Origin: UBA710 sp051655145
GTDB taxonomy: Bacteria > Bacillota_I > Bacilli_A > Mycoplasmatales > Metamycoplasmataceae
Direction of reading: 5' to 3'
Length of the DNA: 14,835 nucleotides
NCBI GenBank assembly: GCA_051655145.1
Contig: JBOFZK010000017.1
Coordinates: 1-14,835 of the forward strand
The notes beneath the pieces are model-generated. The model was not told the origin of the DNA. It did no database searches and saw nothing but the letters and a program-made list of their open reading frames with translations. Shown piece by piece: positions 1 to 8,480 of this stretch (position 1 is the stretch's first letter; every line of letters begins with the position of its first letter). The position numbers and the translations under genes are program-made.

Positions 1-860
1 GTCAAAAAACCTTAGCAGCTCCTGCTTTTACAGTAGAAACTCCTCCAACAGCAAATACAAATTTAGTTATTACAGCCAAAGCAAATCCTGTTCTTATTAA
101 TGAAGATATTGGTTTTTTAAGAGGAAATAATGATACTGAAAAAATTGGAGCACTTGTAAAATTATTTGAAGGAAACGATCTTAAATCAGAAAATTTAATT
201 AATTTTACTATTATAGTAAATGAAACAAATAATACAGTTATTTTAACAGCGGTTAGAGGATATACTATTTCAGGACAACCTTCATTAACATCAAATCCTT
301 ATATAATTAATATAACTCCTACAGTTACAAATTTACAAATTAGTCCTAAAGCACCAGCTAGATTAACAGGTCCTCAAATAGTAAATTTAACATCAACAAA
401 TCCAAAAAATAAATTAGATGCTCTTAAATTATTATTTGAAGGTGCTGATCTTATTGAATCTAATTTAATTAATTTTACAGTTAATGTTTCAGGATTACCT
501 TCTAATACAGTTACTTTAAAAGGAAAAGATAATTTTACAATTAATAGTCAACCTGAAATAAAAACAACCTATACTGTTGGAGATAATGAAGAGTTATTTA
601 TTTCTTCTCAAGCATCTTCAGGAGCTATAAAAATAACTCAAGAAGAATTAAATGCTCTAACCAAGCCAACTCAATCTAATATTTCAGTACAATTAACAGC
701 ACTTCAAAAATTATTTAAAGGGATAAATAACTTAAATCAAACTTATGTTACTTTTAAAGTTGATACTTTTAATAAAACTGTTGATTTAAGACCTAAACAA
801 GGTTTTGCTTTCCAAAGTTCAAATGGTATTATTTCAGTTAGTTTTGAAGTAGTTAATTAA
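1..860 (+). CDS. Repeat surface protein, 3' end (start outside window)
   Basis: Open reading frame with its first complete codon at position 3 and TAA at 858-860, giving 285 visible residues and no in-frame TGA. It holds the end of one repeat unit and three further units of about 88-92 residues. The first two complete units are class A (LVKLFEG-NDL, NLINFT, TVILTA, GYTISGQPSL). The last unit differs: GAIKITQEEL, LTALQKLFKGI and PKQGFAF resemble class B of genes 5 and 7, so it may be a C-terminal cap. By similarity to the neighbours it is an exported, surface-exposed repeat protein; its N-terminus, and so its lipoprotein status, cannot be seen. A strong terminator follows 31 bp after the stop. 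No enzymatic motif is visible. Confidence 0.9.
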   Translation, partial: QKTLAAPAFTVETPPTANTNLVITAKANPVLINEDIGFLRGNNDTEKIGALVKLFEGNDLKSENLINFTIIVNETNNTVILTAVRGYTISGQPSLTSNPYIINITPTVTNLQISPKAPARLTGPQIVNLTSTNPKNKLDALKLLFEGADLIESNLINFTVNVSGLPSNTVTLKGKDNFTINSQPEIKTTYTVGDNEELFISSQASSGAIKITQEELNALTKPTQSNISVQLTALQKLFKGINNLNQTYVTFKVDTFNKTVDLRPKQGFAFQSSNGIISVSFEVVN

Positions 861-891
861 TATATATTAAAAATAATTAAATAACAAAATT

Positions 892-919
892 AAAAGCAAA
901 ATTTTATTTTGCTTTTTTT
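892..919 (+). terminator. Rho-independent terminator after gene 1
   Basis: Perfect 11-bp stem AAAAGCAAAAT / ATTTTGCTTTT (892-902 with 906-916), a TTT loop, and a T run at 913-919. It lies 31 bp after the stop of gene 1 and separates it from the next promoter. Confidence 0.88.
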
Positions 920-970
920 ATTATCTTTTAAGGAAAAAAATAAAATAAATTTTAATATTTTTATTTTTTT

Positions 971-979
971 TGGTATAAT
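971..979 (+). promoter_or_regulatory. Extended -10 promoter of gene 2 (P1)
   Basis: TGGTATAAT is a perfect TGn-TATAAT extended -10; no good -35 is seen upstream (T/A-rich). The predicted transcription start is near A986 in CAAT. The same nonamer, with the same distance to a downstream hairpin, is found upstream of gene 3 at 3727-3735. The resulting leader would be about 105 nt. Confidence 0.72.
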
Positions 980-992
980 TTTATCAATCACT

Positions 993-1012
993 CTTATTTC
1001 AATAAGTTTTTT
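993..1012 (+). promoter_or_regulatory. Leader hairpin with T run, attenuator-like (gene 2)
   Basis: CTTATT-TC-AATAAG (993-1006) can form a small hairpin and is followed directly by TTTTTT (1007-1012) and further T-rich sequence. It would begin about 7 nt after the predicted transcription start. The same stem and T run recur upstream of gene 3 with 13 nt between the -10 and the hairpin in both. The shape is that of a weak intrinsic terminator or a 5' stability hairpin; which one cannot be told from sequence. Confidence 0.5.
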
Positions 1013-1027
1013 GCTTTGTTTTTTTTA

Positions 1028-1051
1028 TTTTTTTAAAAAAAATATTATAAT
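1028..1051 (+). promoter_or_regulatory. T7-A8 tract with second TATAAT (candidate P2, gene 2)
   Basis: Seven Ts (1028-1034) and eight As (1035-1042) lead directly into TATTATAAT, with hexamer TATAAT at 1046-1051. This could be a second promoter about 40 bp before the ATG. The matching element of gene 3 has T7-A6, so the tract length differs between copies. No clear -35 hexamer is present. Confidence 0.4.
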
Positions 1052-1090
1052 AATAATTGCATAGAAAAAATTCTATAATAAAGGAAAAAC

Positions 1091-3637
1091 ATGAATAAAA
1101 AATTATTGGTGTCATTGTCTTCATTATCGACAATAGCAATAGTAGCTCCGGTACTAGTTATAACTTCTTGTGCTGGAAATACAGCAGTAGAAGTTAAAGA
1201 CTTAACTATTACTGCTATAACTACTCCTAAACTTACACAACAAGATGTTACTGCTTTAAAAGGAACAGCGTCTCCTGCTCAATTAGTAGCACTTAAAAAA
1301 TTGTTTGGAGGATCAGGAGTATCACAAGCTAACCAAGCAAATTTTAAAGTTTCCGTAAATGAAACTGGTAAAATAGTTACTTTAACAGCAAATACAGGAT
1401 TTACAATTAATACTAAACCTTCATTTGCTTCAAATCAATATACAGTTGAAGAAACACCGGTTAAAGATTTAAATATTACAGCTACAGCGAATGTAGTTCT
1501 TACTGAAGCTGATGTTACTACTTTATCAGGAACAGATACTAATGCTCAATGATTAGTGCTTGAAAAATTATTTGGTGGACCAGATTTTACTTCAGCAAAT
1601 AAAGATAAATTTATTTATACTTTTGATAAAACAAATTCAACAGTTACTTTAACAGCTGCAACAGGTTATTCAATTGGTGGTAAACAAACATTATTAAATA
1701 CATTTACAATTGATAAACCTAGTGTAAATACAAATTTAATTATTACAGCTAAATCATCTCCTACATTAACTCAAGCTGAAGAAACCACTTTAAAAGGAAC
1801 AGGAAATAATACAACTAAATGAGATGTTCTTGCAAAATTCTTTACAGGAGCAGGATTTATACCTGATAATAAAGATAAATTTAGCGTTTCTGTGGGGGCA
1901 GATAATAAAGTTACTTTAAAAGCTATTCAAGGATATACAATTAATGATAAAGATACATTTGTATCAAATGCTTATACAGTTAGTACAACACCTCCTGCAG
2001 TTACAGAATTAAAAATTGCAGCTATAAAAAATGATGTAACTCTTACAATGGTTGAAGTTGATGCTTTATCAGATAAAAGCGCATCAGCAGCAGTAAAATT
2101 AGCAGTACTTGTTAAATTATTTGAAGGAACAGATCTTAAAGTTGATAATTTAAATAAATTTGATGTTTTAGTTGATAATGCAAAAACAACAGTTACTTTA
2201 ACAACAAAAACAAATTATACATTTGCTGGAGCAACACCTAATAATAAATTAAATAAAACATACAAATTAGCTCCAACAACTACAGAATTACAAATTACAG
2301 CTCAAACAGCAGCGGCGACTCTTAGTGCAACTGAAGTTACTGCTTTAACAGGATCAGATGTAACTGCTAAATTAAATTCTCTTAAAAAATTATTTACAGG
2401 AGGAGATCTTACAAATACCAATTTAAATAAATTTAAAGTTGGAGTTAATACAGGAAATAGAATAGTTACTTTAACAGCTGAAGCAAATTTCACATTTGCT
2501 AAGGGAGATAAAACTTTAGATTCAAAACCTTATATAAATGCACCTACTGGTCAAGATTTAGATATTACAGCTAAATCAGCATCAGTAGCTCTTACAGGAC
2601 AAGAATTAATTGATGTAGTTGGAACAGATCTTGGTAAATCATTATTAGTTCTTAATAAATTATTTGATAAAGTTAATAGCACAAAACAAGCTAATTTTAC
2701 AGTTTCACTTGGTAGTGGAAGTGTTGTTACTTTAACAGCAAAAATAGGTTATACATTTAATGGTAAACCTTCAATAAATTCAAGTTCATATACTGTTACA
2801 AATACTAATTTAAATATTACAGCCAATACAGAACAAACATTAAATTCTTTTGAAGATGAAAGAATTAATACTGCTCCAGATCAAACTAATGCTGCTGGAC
2901 AATTAGCTATTCTTAAAAAATTATTTAACGGTATAACAGATGCAAATGCTAATAATTTTACATTCACAATAGCAAATAAAGTAGTTACACTAAAAGCTAA
3001 AACAGGATTTGCTTTTGGAGCACCAACAGCAACAGGAACAAATACTGTAGTAGCACTAGCTTATAAAGTAAATACTGATACAGCAAATTTAAATATTAAA
3101 GCAATTACTCCAAAAGGTGAAATTACAGCTGATGATTATGGAGTATTATTTTATGGAGCATCAGGTGGATTACCTGCTAGATTAACAATACTTTCAAAAT
3201 TATTTTCAGGAATAACAATTGAAAATATAACTAGATTTAATTATTTAGTTCAAGAAAATGATAAAACAATTCGTTTAACAGGTAAAGATGGATATTTTTT
3301 TGGAGAAGGTTCTTCTGCTCAAAAAATGATAACTTCACAAAAGTATACAGAAAAAATAACTCCAATAACAGTAGTTCCTACTGCTATTAGTGCAACAGAA
3401 ATACAAATAACTTCTGCTGAACTTACAATAATAGAAAGTAATACTGCTACAGCAAAACAAAAATTTGATGTATTAAAAAAATTATTTAATGGACTAACTG
3501 AAGATATGATATCTAAACAAGTATCTATTACAGTAACAAAAACTGGAACAACTGGAACAGTAACTATTAGTCCAAGACTTGGTTATAATTTTGCAAATAA
3601 TGCATCTCCAGTAATAGCAAAATATAAAACAACTTAA
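1091..3637 (+). CDS. Surface lipoprotein with nine class A repeat units
   Basis: 848 residues if TGA at 1550-1552 and 1820-1822 are read as Trp; the frame and repeat pattern continue through both. The start is set by AAGGA at 1081-1085. Residues 1-27 are a lipoprotein signal: MNKK, a hydrophobic core and the lipobox ITSC with Cys27 as lipidation site. The rest is nine tandem units of about 85-95 residues, each with L.ITA, then LKKLF or LNKLF, then VTLTA and GYTIN/GFTIN. Units 4 to 9 are more diverged. Unit 8 (PKGEITADD, LSKLFSGI) drifts toward class B. The protein is expected to be anchored in the membrane by lipid, with the repeat rod outside the cell. It has its own promoter/leader and a terminator, so it is probably monocistronic. 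The family resembles Mycoplasma variable surface lipoproteins (M. mobile Mvsp is the closest I recall). No catalytic motif is seen. Confidence 0.92.
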
Positions 3638-3663
3638 AACTTATAATTTAATAATATATTTTT

Positions 3664-3701
3664 AAAAAAGTAAATTTAGTTTTACTTTTTTTTTTTTTTT
3701 T
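3664..3701 (+). terminator. Rho-independent terminator after gene 2
   Basis: An 11-bp stem AAAAAAGTAAA (3664-3674) pairs with TTTACTTTTTT (3681-3691) across a 6-nt loop. The T run covers 3686-3701, 16 Ts. It starts 26 bp after the stop codon. Confidence 0.88.
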
Positions 3702-3726
3702 AAATTAAATAAATAAATTCTATTTT

Positions 3727-3735
3727 TGGTATAAT
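3727..3735 (+). promoter_or_regulatory. Extended -10 promoter of genes 3-4 (P1)
   Basis: TGGTATAAT, identical to the element at 971-979. The predicted start is A3742 in CAAT, as for gene 2. No convincing -35 is seen. Confidence 0.72.
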
Positions 3736-3748
3736 AAAACCAATAAAT

Positions 3749-3768
3749 CTTATTTTAATAAGTTTTTT
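3749..3768 (+). promoter_or_regulatory. Leader hairpin with T run, attenuator-like (gene 3)
   Basis: CTTATT-TT-AATAAG (3749-3762) followed by TTTTTT (3763-3768). Both stem arms match those at 993-1006, and only one of the 14 hairpin bases differs, in the loop. The distance to the upstream -10 is also the same (13 nt). Flanking bases are less conserved, which suggests that stem and spacing are maintained. Confidence 0.5.
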
Positions 3769-3787
3769 ATTTTGTTTTTTATTTATA

Positions 3788-3809
3788 TTTTTTTAAAAAA
3801 TATTATAAT
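3788..3809 (+). promoter_or_regulatory. T7-A6 tract with second TATAAT (candidate P2, gene 3)
   Basis: Seven Ts (3788-3794) and six As (3795-3800) run into TATTATAAT, hexamer at 3804-3809. It is the counterpart of 1028-1051 but with two fewer As. It may be a second promoter whose strength depends on tract length. Confidence 0.4.
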
Positions 3810-3846
3810 TAATAAAGAGTAGAAAACTTTTTTAATAAGGAGAAAA

Positions 3847-5547
3847 ATGAATAAAAAATTGTTATTTTCATTTGGTTCTTTATTCTCTTTAACGGTAATT
3901 AGCCCCTTATTATTTACAGTTTCATGTATAAACCAAATACCATCAAGCAGCACTAATTTAATTATTACTGTTAAACAACCACCACAACTTACAACTGATG
4001 AGATTGCTTTTTTAGAAGGTAATGATTTTCCTAATCAATTAATTATTCTTAAAAAATTATTTGATGGAAAAGATCTTACAAGTGAAAATCAAACTAATTT
4101 TTCTATTGCAATTAATAAAGAAACAAAAGTAGTTACTTTAACAGCTAAAACCGGATATAAAATTAATGATAAAGATACATTAGAAAATACATATACAACT
4201 GAAGCAATACCACCAACAAATAAAAATTTAATTATTACTGTTAAACAACCACCACAACTTACAACTGATGAAATTGCTCTTTTAGAAGGTAATGATCTTC
4301 CTAATCAATTAATTGTTCTTAAAAAATTATTTGATGGAAATGATCTTACAAGTGAAAATCAAACTAATTTTTCTGTATCTATTGATAAAAATAAAACTAT
4401 GGTTACTTTAACGGCTAAAACCGGATATAAAATTAATGATAAAGATACATTAGAAAATACATATACAACTACAACCATAAGTCAAAATTTAAATATTACA
4501 GTTAATACTGTAGTTCAAAAACTTGCAGCTTATGAAGTAGAAAGTATGAAAGGAACAAATCCTGCTACACAACTTGCAATTCTTAAAAGATTATTTAATG
4601 GTATTACAGCTGAGAATCAAAATAATTTTAAGGTTACAACTAGTGATAAAAATGTAGTTACTTTAACAGCTAATAATGGTTTTACTTTTTTAGGTAAACA
4701 AACAATTGAAACTACTTTTACAGTAGAACCAACAACTCCTCCTGCTGATATAGATTTAGCTATTGCTATAAAAGCAAATCCAAACATTACTAGAGAAGAT
4801 GTAAAGCTTTTAGCTGGAACAGACCTTAATAAACAATTAATAGTTCTTCAAAAATTATTTAATGGAATTAATGGGGGAAATCAAGATAAATTTATATTTG
4901 AAGTTAGTTTAGATAATATAATTACTTTAATAGCTAAAACTGGATATGCTTTTTCAACTAAAAAACAAATAGAAAATTATTTTATAGTAGAACCGGCCGC
5001 TACTGATAAAGACTTAAATATTGTTCTTAAACCAGCTCAAGCTCTTACAGGAGTAGATCTTATAAATGTAGTAGGGATAGATCCTATTAAACAATTAACA
5101 GTTCTTAATAAATTATTTACAGGAATTACTAATACAAACCAAACTAATATTGTTCCTATGATTGGAAAAGATAACGTTCTTACATTAATTGCTAAGGAAG
5201 GCTTTAAATTCGGCACTCAAACATATTTAAATTCAAATAAATATACTATAACAAATACTACATTAGATATTGTTCATATGAATACATCAATTGCCTTAAC
5301 TAGTTTAGAAGGATTCTTAATAAGTATTCCGCCTAAAGGTGATATTAATTCAGAACAATTAACTATTCTTGTAAAGTTATTCGCAGGTATCACAAATACA
5401 AATTATGAATATTTTACATTTTTGACAAAAGATAGAAAAGTTTCTTTAATAACCAAACCAGGTTTTATTTTTAAAGATGGAAAAACAACATTAGAAGCAC
5501 CTGCTTTTACAATAAAAGTTCCACCACCACCAGCCCCAGATTCATAA
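3847..5547 (+). CDS. Surface lipoprotein with six class A repeat units
   Basis: 566 residues with no in-frame TGA and hence no Trp. The start follows AAGGAG (3837-3842) by 4 nt. The lipoprotein signal ends in the lipobox TVSC with Cys27, the only cysteine. Six units of about 85-95 residues follow. Units 1 and 2 are almost identical, sharing for example LIITVKQPPQLTTDEIA and GYKINDKDTLENTY. Units 3-6 are diverged (LAILKRLFNGI, LIVLQKLFNGI, LTVLNKLFTGI, LTILVKLFAGI). The C-terminus is a short Pro-rich tail, VPPPPAPDS. Expected role: lipid-anchored surface repeat protein or adhesin-like antigen; the repeats carry no recognised enzyme motif. Gene 4 follows after 20 bp with no terminator between, so the two are probably one transcript from the promoter at 3727. 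Confidence 0.92.
   Translation: MNKKLLFSFGSLFSLTVISPLLFTVSCINQIPSSSTNLIITVKQPPQLTTDEIAFLEGNDFPNQLIILKKLFDGKDLTSENQTNFSIAINKETKVVTLTAKTGYKINDKDTLENTYTTEAIPPTNKNLIITVKQPPQLTTDEIALLEGNDLPNQLIVLKKLFDGNDLTSENQTNFSVSIDKNKTMVTLTAKTGYKINDKDTLENTYTTTTISQNLNITVNTVVQKLAAYEVESMKGTNPATQLAILKRLFNGITAENQNNFKVTTSDKNVVTLTANNGFTFLGKQTIETTFTVEPTTPPADIDLAIAIKANPNITREDVKLLAGTDLNKQLIVLQKLFNGINGGNQDKFIFEVSLDNIITLIAKTGYAFSTKKQIENYFIVEPAATDKDLNIVLKPAQALTGVDLINVVGIDPIKQLTVLNKLFTGITNTNQTNIVPMIGKDNVLTLIAKEGFKFGTQTYLNSNKYTITNTTLDIVHMNTSIALTSLEGFLISIPPKGDINSEQLTILVKLFAGITNTNYEYFTFLTKDRKVSLITKPGFIFKDGKTTLEAPAFTIKVPPPPAPDS
3955..4470 (+). repeat. Near-identical 270-bp tandem duplication in gene 3
   Basis: Sequence at 3955-4200 recurs at 4225-4470 with a 270-bp (90-codon) offset. 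Long runs are identical, including the stretches at 3961-4001 and 4144-4200. Differences cluster in the middle of the unit (FSIAINKETKV versus FSVSIDKNKTM). This is the youngest-looking duplication in the window. Confidence 0.9.
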
Positions 5548-5567
5548 ATTAATAAACAAGGAGAAAA

Positions 5568-8381
5568 ATGAATAAAAAAAGCATATCAATTTTAATAGGA
5601 TCTTTATCGATTATATCCATAATTTCTCCTATATTAGTAACTGTTGCATGTTCACAATCATCATCAGTAGATTTAAAAATTACAGCAAATGAAACACAAA
5701 TATTAACTAAAACTGAAGACACTGATTTAAGAGGATCGGATTTCTCTAAACAACTACCAGTTCTTCAAAAATTATTTTCAGGAGTTACTTCAGAAAAACA
5801 AAAAAATTTTACTTTTGAAATTAGTGATAAAAATGTCGTTACCTTAATAGCTAATCCAGGATTTTTATTTATTGGGAAACCAACTTTAATGGCGCCAGAG
5901 TTTATGGTAGAAACACCCCCAGTTGATAAAAATTTAATTATTACAGCAATAACTAAATCAACATCTCTTACAGAAGTTGAAATATCCATTTTACAAGGAT
6001 CAAATGCTGATAATCAATGATTAGTTCTGCAAAAGTTATTTGAAGGTAATGATTTTAAAAAAGAAAATCTAATAAATTTTTCAATTACAGTTGATACATC
6101 GAAAAATATAGTTACTTTAACAGGTAAAAATGGTTATACAATTAATTCTCAACCTAGTTTAAATTCAACACCATATACTATTATCACTAATAATGTTGTT
6201 TTAAATATTATAGCAATTGCTACACCAAAATTATTAGCCACTGATGTAACTATTTTAGAAGGAACAGATACAACTAAATTTTTACCAGTTTTTCAAAAAT
6301 TATTTATGGGCATTAATGAAACTAATATAAAAAATATTACTTCTAAATTTGATAAAAGTAAAAGCATAGTTACACTAACAGCTAATCCAGGTTATGTTTT
6401 TAATCAAGCAAGTCCTACATTAGTTTCAAATGCCTTTACAATCGAAACAACCCCAACTGATATAAATTTAAATATAACAACAATTTCTTCACCAAAATTA
6501 TTAACTATTGATGTAACTGCTTTAGAAGGAACAGATACAACTAAGCATTTACAAGTTCTTCAAAAATTATTTATGGGCCTTAATGAAATTAATATAAAAA
6601 ATATTACATATAAATTTGATAAAAGTAATAATATAGTTACACTGACAGCTAATAAAGGTTATGTTTTTGATCATCACGCAATTACTACATTAGTTTCAAA
6701 TCCTTTTACAATTGAAACGCCTCCAATTGATAAAAATTTAAATATTACTAAAACTCCAGATCCAAAATTATTAAATGAAGATATTGCTATTTTACAAGGA
6801 ACAAATAATTTATTACAATTACCAGTTCTTAAAAAATTATTTACAGGTACAGATCTTAATGTAACTAATCAAGTTAATTTTAGTTTTTCAATTGATACAT
6901 CAACAAAGATAGTAACTTTAACAGGTAAAAATGGTTATACAATTAATGGAAATAATACTTTAGATTCAAATATTTATACTATTGTTACTAATAATGTTGT
7001 TTTAAATATTACAAAAGTATCTAATCCAAAATTATTAGCAGGCGATATTTCTATTTTAGAAGGAACAGATACAGTTAAACAATTCCCAGTTCTTAAAAAA
7101 TTATTTACCGGACCAGATCTTAATATAACAAATCAAGCTCATTTTGCGATTTCATCAATTAATATTAAAAATAAAATTATTACTTTATCAGCAAATTCAG
7201 GGTATGTTTTTGATAAATCAAGTCCTATATTAGATTCAAACACTTATTCATTGGAAGTAATTCCATCTAAAAATTTAAATATTTCAGCTATAACTCAACC
7301 AGCAATTCTTACTACTACTGAAGTTTCTACTTTAGAAGGAAATGATTTTAATGCAATGTTACCAGTTCTTCAAAAATTATTTGGTGGTTCAGATCTTAAT
7401 GCTACAAATAAAGATAATTTAAGTGTTTCAATAGATACAACAAATAATATAGTTACTTTAACAGGACAAAATGGTTATTTAATTAATAATGCTTCATCAA
7501 TAAATTCAACTAAATATAATAATGCTAAACTTCCTCTAGTAATAGCTAAGATTAATCAATCTGTAGAATTAACTCCAACTGAAGTTAATGTAATAGAAGC
7601 TCAATCAATACCAGAAAATGTCGATAATCAAATAGCAATCCTTTCAAAATTATTTACAGGAATTAGTGATAGAAATTTTGGAAAATTAAATTTTTCAGTT
7701 AATGAAAAAACAAATACAGTACTTTTACATGCTAATAATGGTTATTTCTTTGGGCAAGTACATGAAATATCAGGTCCTATTAGATTAGAATCAACTCCTT
7801 ATACAATTAAATTACCAGATTCTAAAAATTTAGATATTAAAGCAATAGCTCAATCAGCATCACTTAATGCATCTGAAGTAAGCATTTTAACTGGACAAAA
7901 TTTACCTGATCAATTAATAATTCTTAAAAAATTATTTACAGGAATAGATCTTATAAAAGAATTCCAACCATTATTTTCTATAACAGTTGATACAGCGAAA
8001 AATATAATTACCCTAACAGGGAAAAATGGCTATACAATTAATAGCGCAGCTTCATTAAATTCAACTCCATATTCTCTTATTAATTCTTCTTTATTTATTA
8101 CTCCAATTAATCAACAAGCTATATTGGGAACAAGCGAAATTAATTTATTAAATGCTCCATCAACTACTGGTAATTATTTACAACAAATAAAAGTACTTGA
8201 TAAATTATTTAAAGGAATTAATGTTAAGAACTTTTATAACTTTACTTTTTCAGTTAATACTGTAACTAAAAAAGTTACTTTAAAAGCAAATTACGGTTAT
8301 TTCTTTGTATCAAGACCATCTGATAATACTGGAAAACCTGAATTAGAATCAAATAGATTTTTAACATGTAATCCTTCTTAA
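5568..8381 (+). CDS. Surface lipoprotein with ten class A repeat units
   Basis: 937 residues when TGA at 6018-6020 is read as Trp (context DNQ-W-LVLQKLF, which matches the repeat). AAGGAG at 5558-5563 precedes the ATG by 4 nt and lies only 10 nt after the gene 3 stop, so translation is probably coupled within one operon. The signal peptide ends in lipobox TVAC with Cys28. Ten units follow. Units 3 and 4 share LQKLFMG and VFNQ/VFDH loops; units 2 and 5 both end in TNN and are followed by VVLNI in units 3 and 6. Units 8 and 10 carry insertions near the end (around GQVHEISG and SRPSDNTGK). The C-terminus is FLTCNPS. It is expected to be an outer-surface lipoprotein. No clear terminator follows, so some read-through into gene 5 is possible. 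Confidence 0.92.
6201..6737 (+). repeat. Tandem units 3 and 4 of gene 4
   Basis: Two closely similar units start at 6201 and 6468 (267-bp offset). Both encode PKLL..DVT.LEGTDTTK, LQKLFMG or FQKLFMG, and a run of T-rich codons ending VSN.FTIET. The DNA around 6293-6340 and 6560-6607 is nearly the same. They differ most in the NQASPT/DHHAITT loop. Confidence 0.8.
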
Positions 8382-8414
8382 AAAGGAAAATAAAAAATTT
8401 TTATAGAAATATTT

Positions 8415-8434
8415 AATAAATAAATTTATTTATT
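8415..8434 (+). repeat. Perfect 20-bp palindrome upstream of gene 5
   Basis: AATAAATAAA followed by its exact reverse complement TTTATTTATT, ending 5 bp before the TATAAT at 8440-8445. There is no T run after it (GGGAAT follows), so it is not a standard terminator. It overlaps where a -35 would lie and could be an operator or a stem with an AATT loop. In such AT-rich DNA chance is a real alternative. Confidence 0.45.
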
Positions 8435-8438
8435 GGGA

Positions 8439-8454
8439 ATATAATATAAGTAGA
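8439..8454 (+). promoter_or_regulatory. -10 region of gene 5, matches gene 7
   Basis: ATATAATATAAGTAGA contains TATAAT at 8440-8445. The same 16-mer with one change is found upstream of gene 7 (12637-12652), the other gene beginning with class B repeats. No -35 is apparent. The predicted start lies near 8452, about 29 nt before the ATG. GAAAGG at 8470-8475 is the ribosome site. Confidence 0.5.
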
Positions 8455-8480
8455 GATATTTATATTTATGAAAGGCTAAA

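Noticed and set aside
1556..1822. Apparent short separate genes at 1556-1822, 1892-3637 and 6306-8381
   Set aside because: They are parts of the gene 2 and gene 4 frames split by TGA. The repeat pattern runs through the TGA codons in the same frame and there are no ribosome sites, so these are not pseudogenes or separate genes.
4873..4877. G5 runs at 4873-4877 and 1894-1898 as phase-variation tracts
   Set aside because: They are short, sit in the middle of genes, and both frames are intact. Nothing beyond the run itself supports slippage.
5765..5989. Minus-strand open frames (also 2302-2493, 9152-9337, 11053-11235, 13141-13491)
   Set aside because: They lie opposite long repeat genes (11053-11235 only partly), have no ribosome site or recognisable domain, and arise from the low stop frequency opposite the repeats.
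8390..8404. ATAAAAAATTTTTAT after gene 4 as a terminator
   Set aside because: The arms meet with almost no loop, the stem is only A/T, and no separate T run follows.
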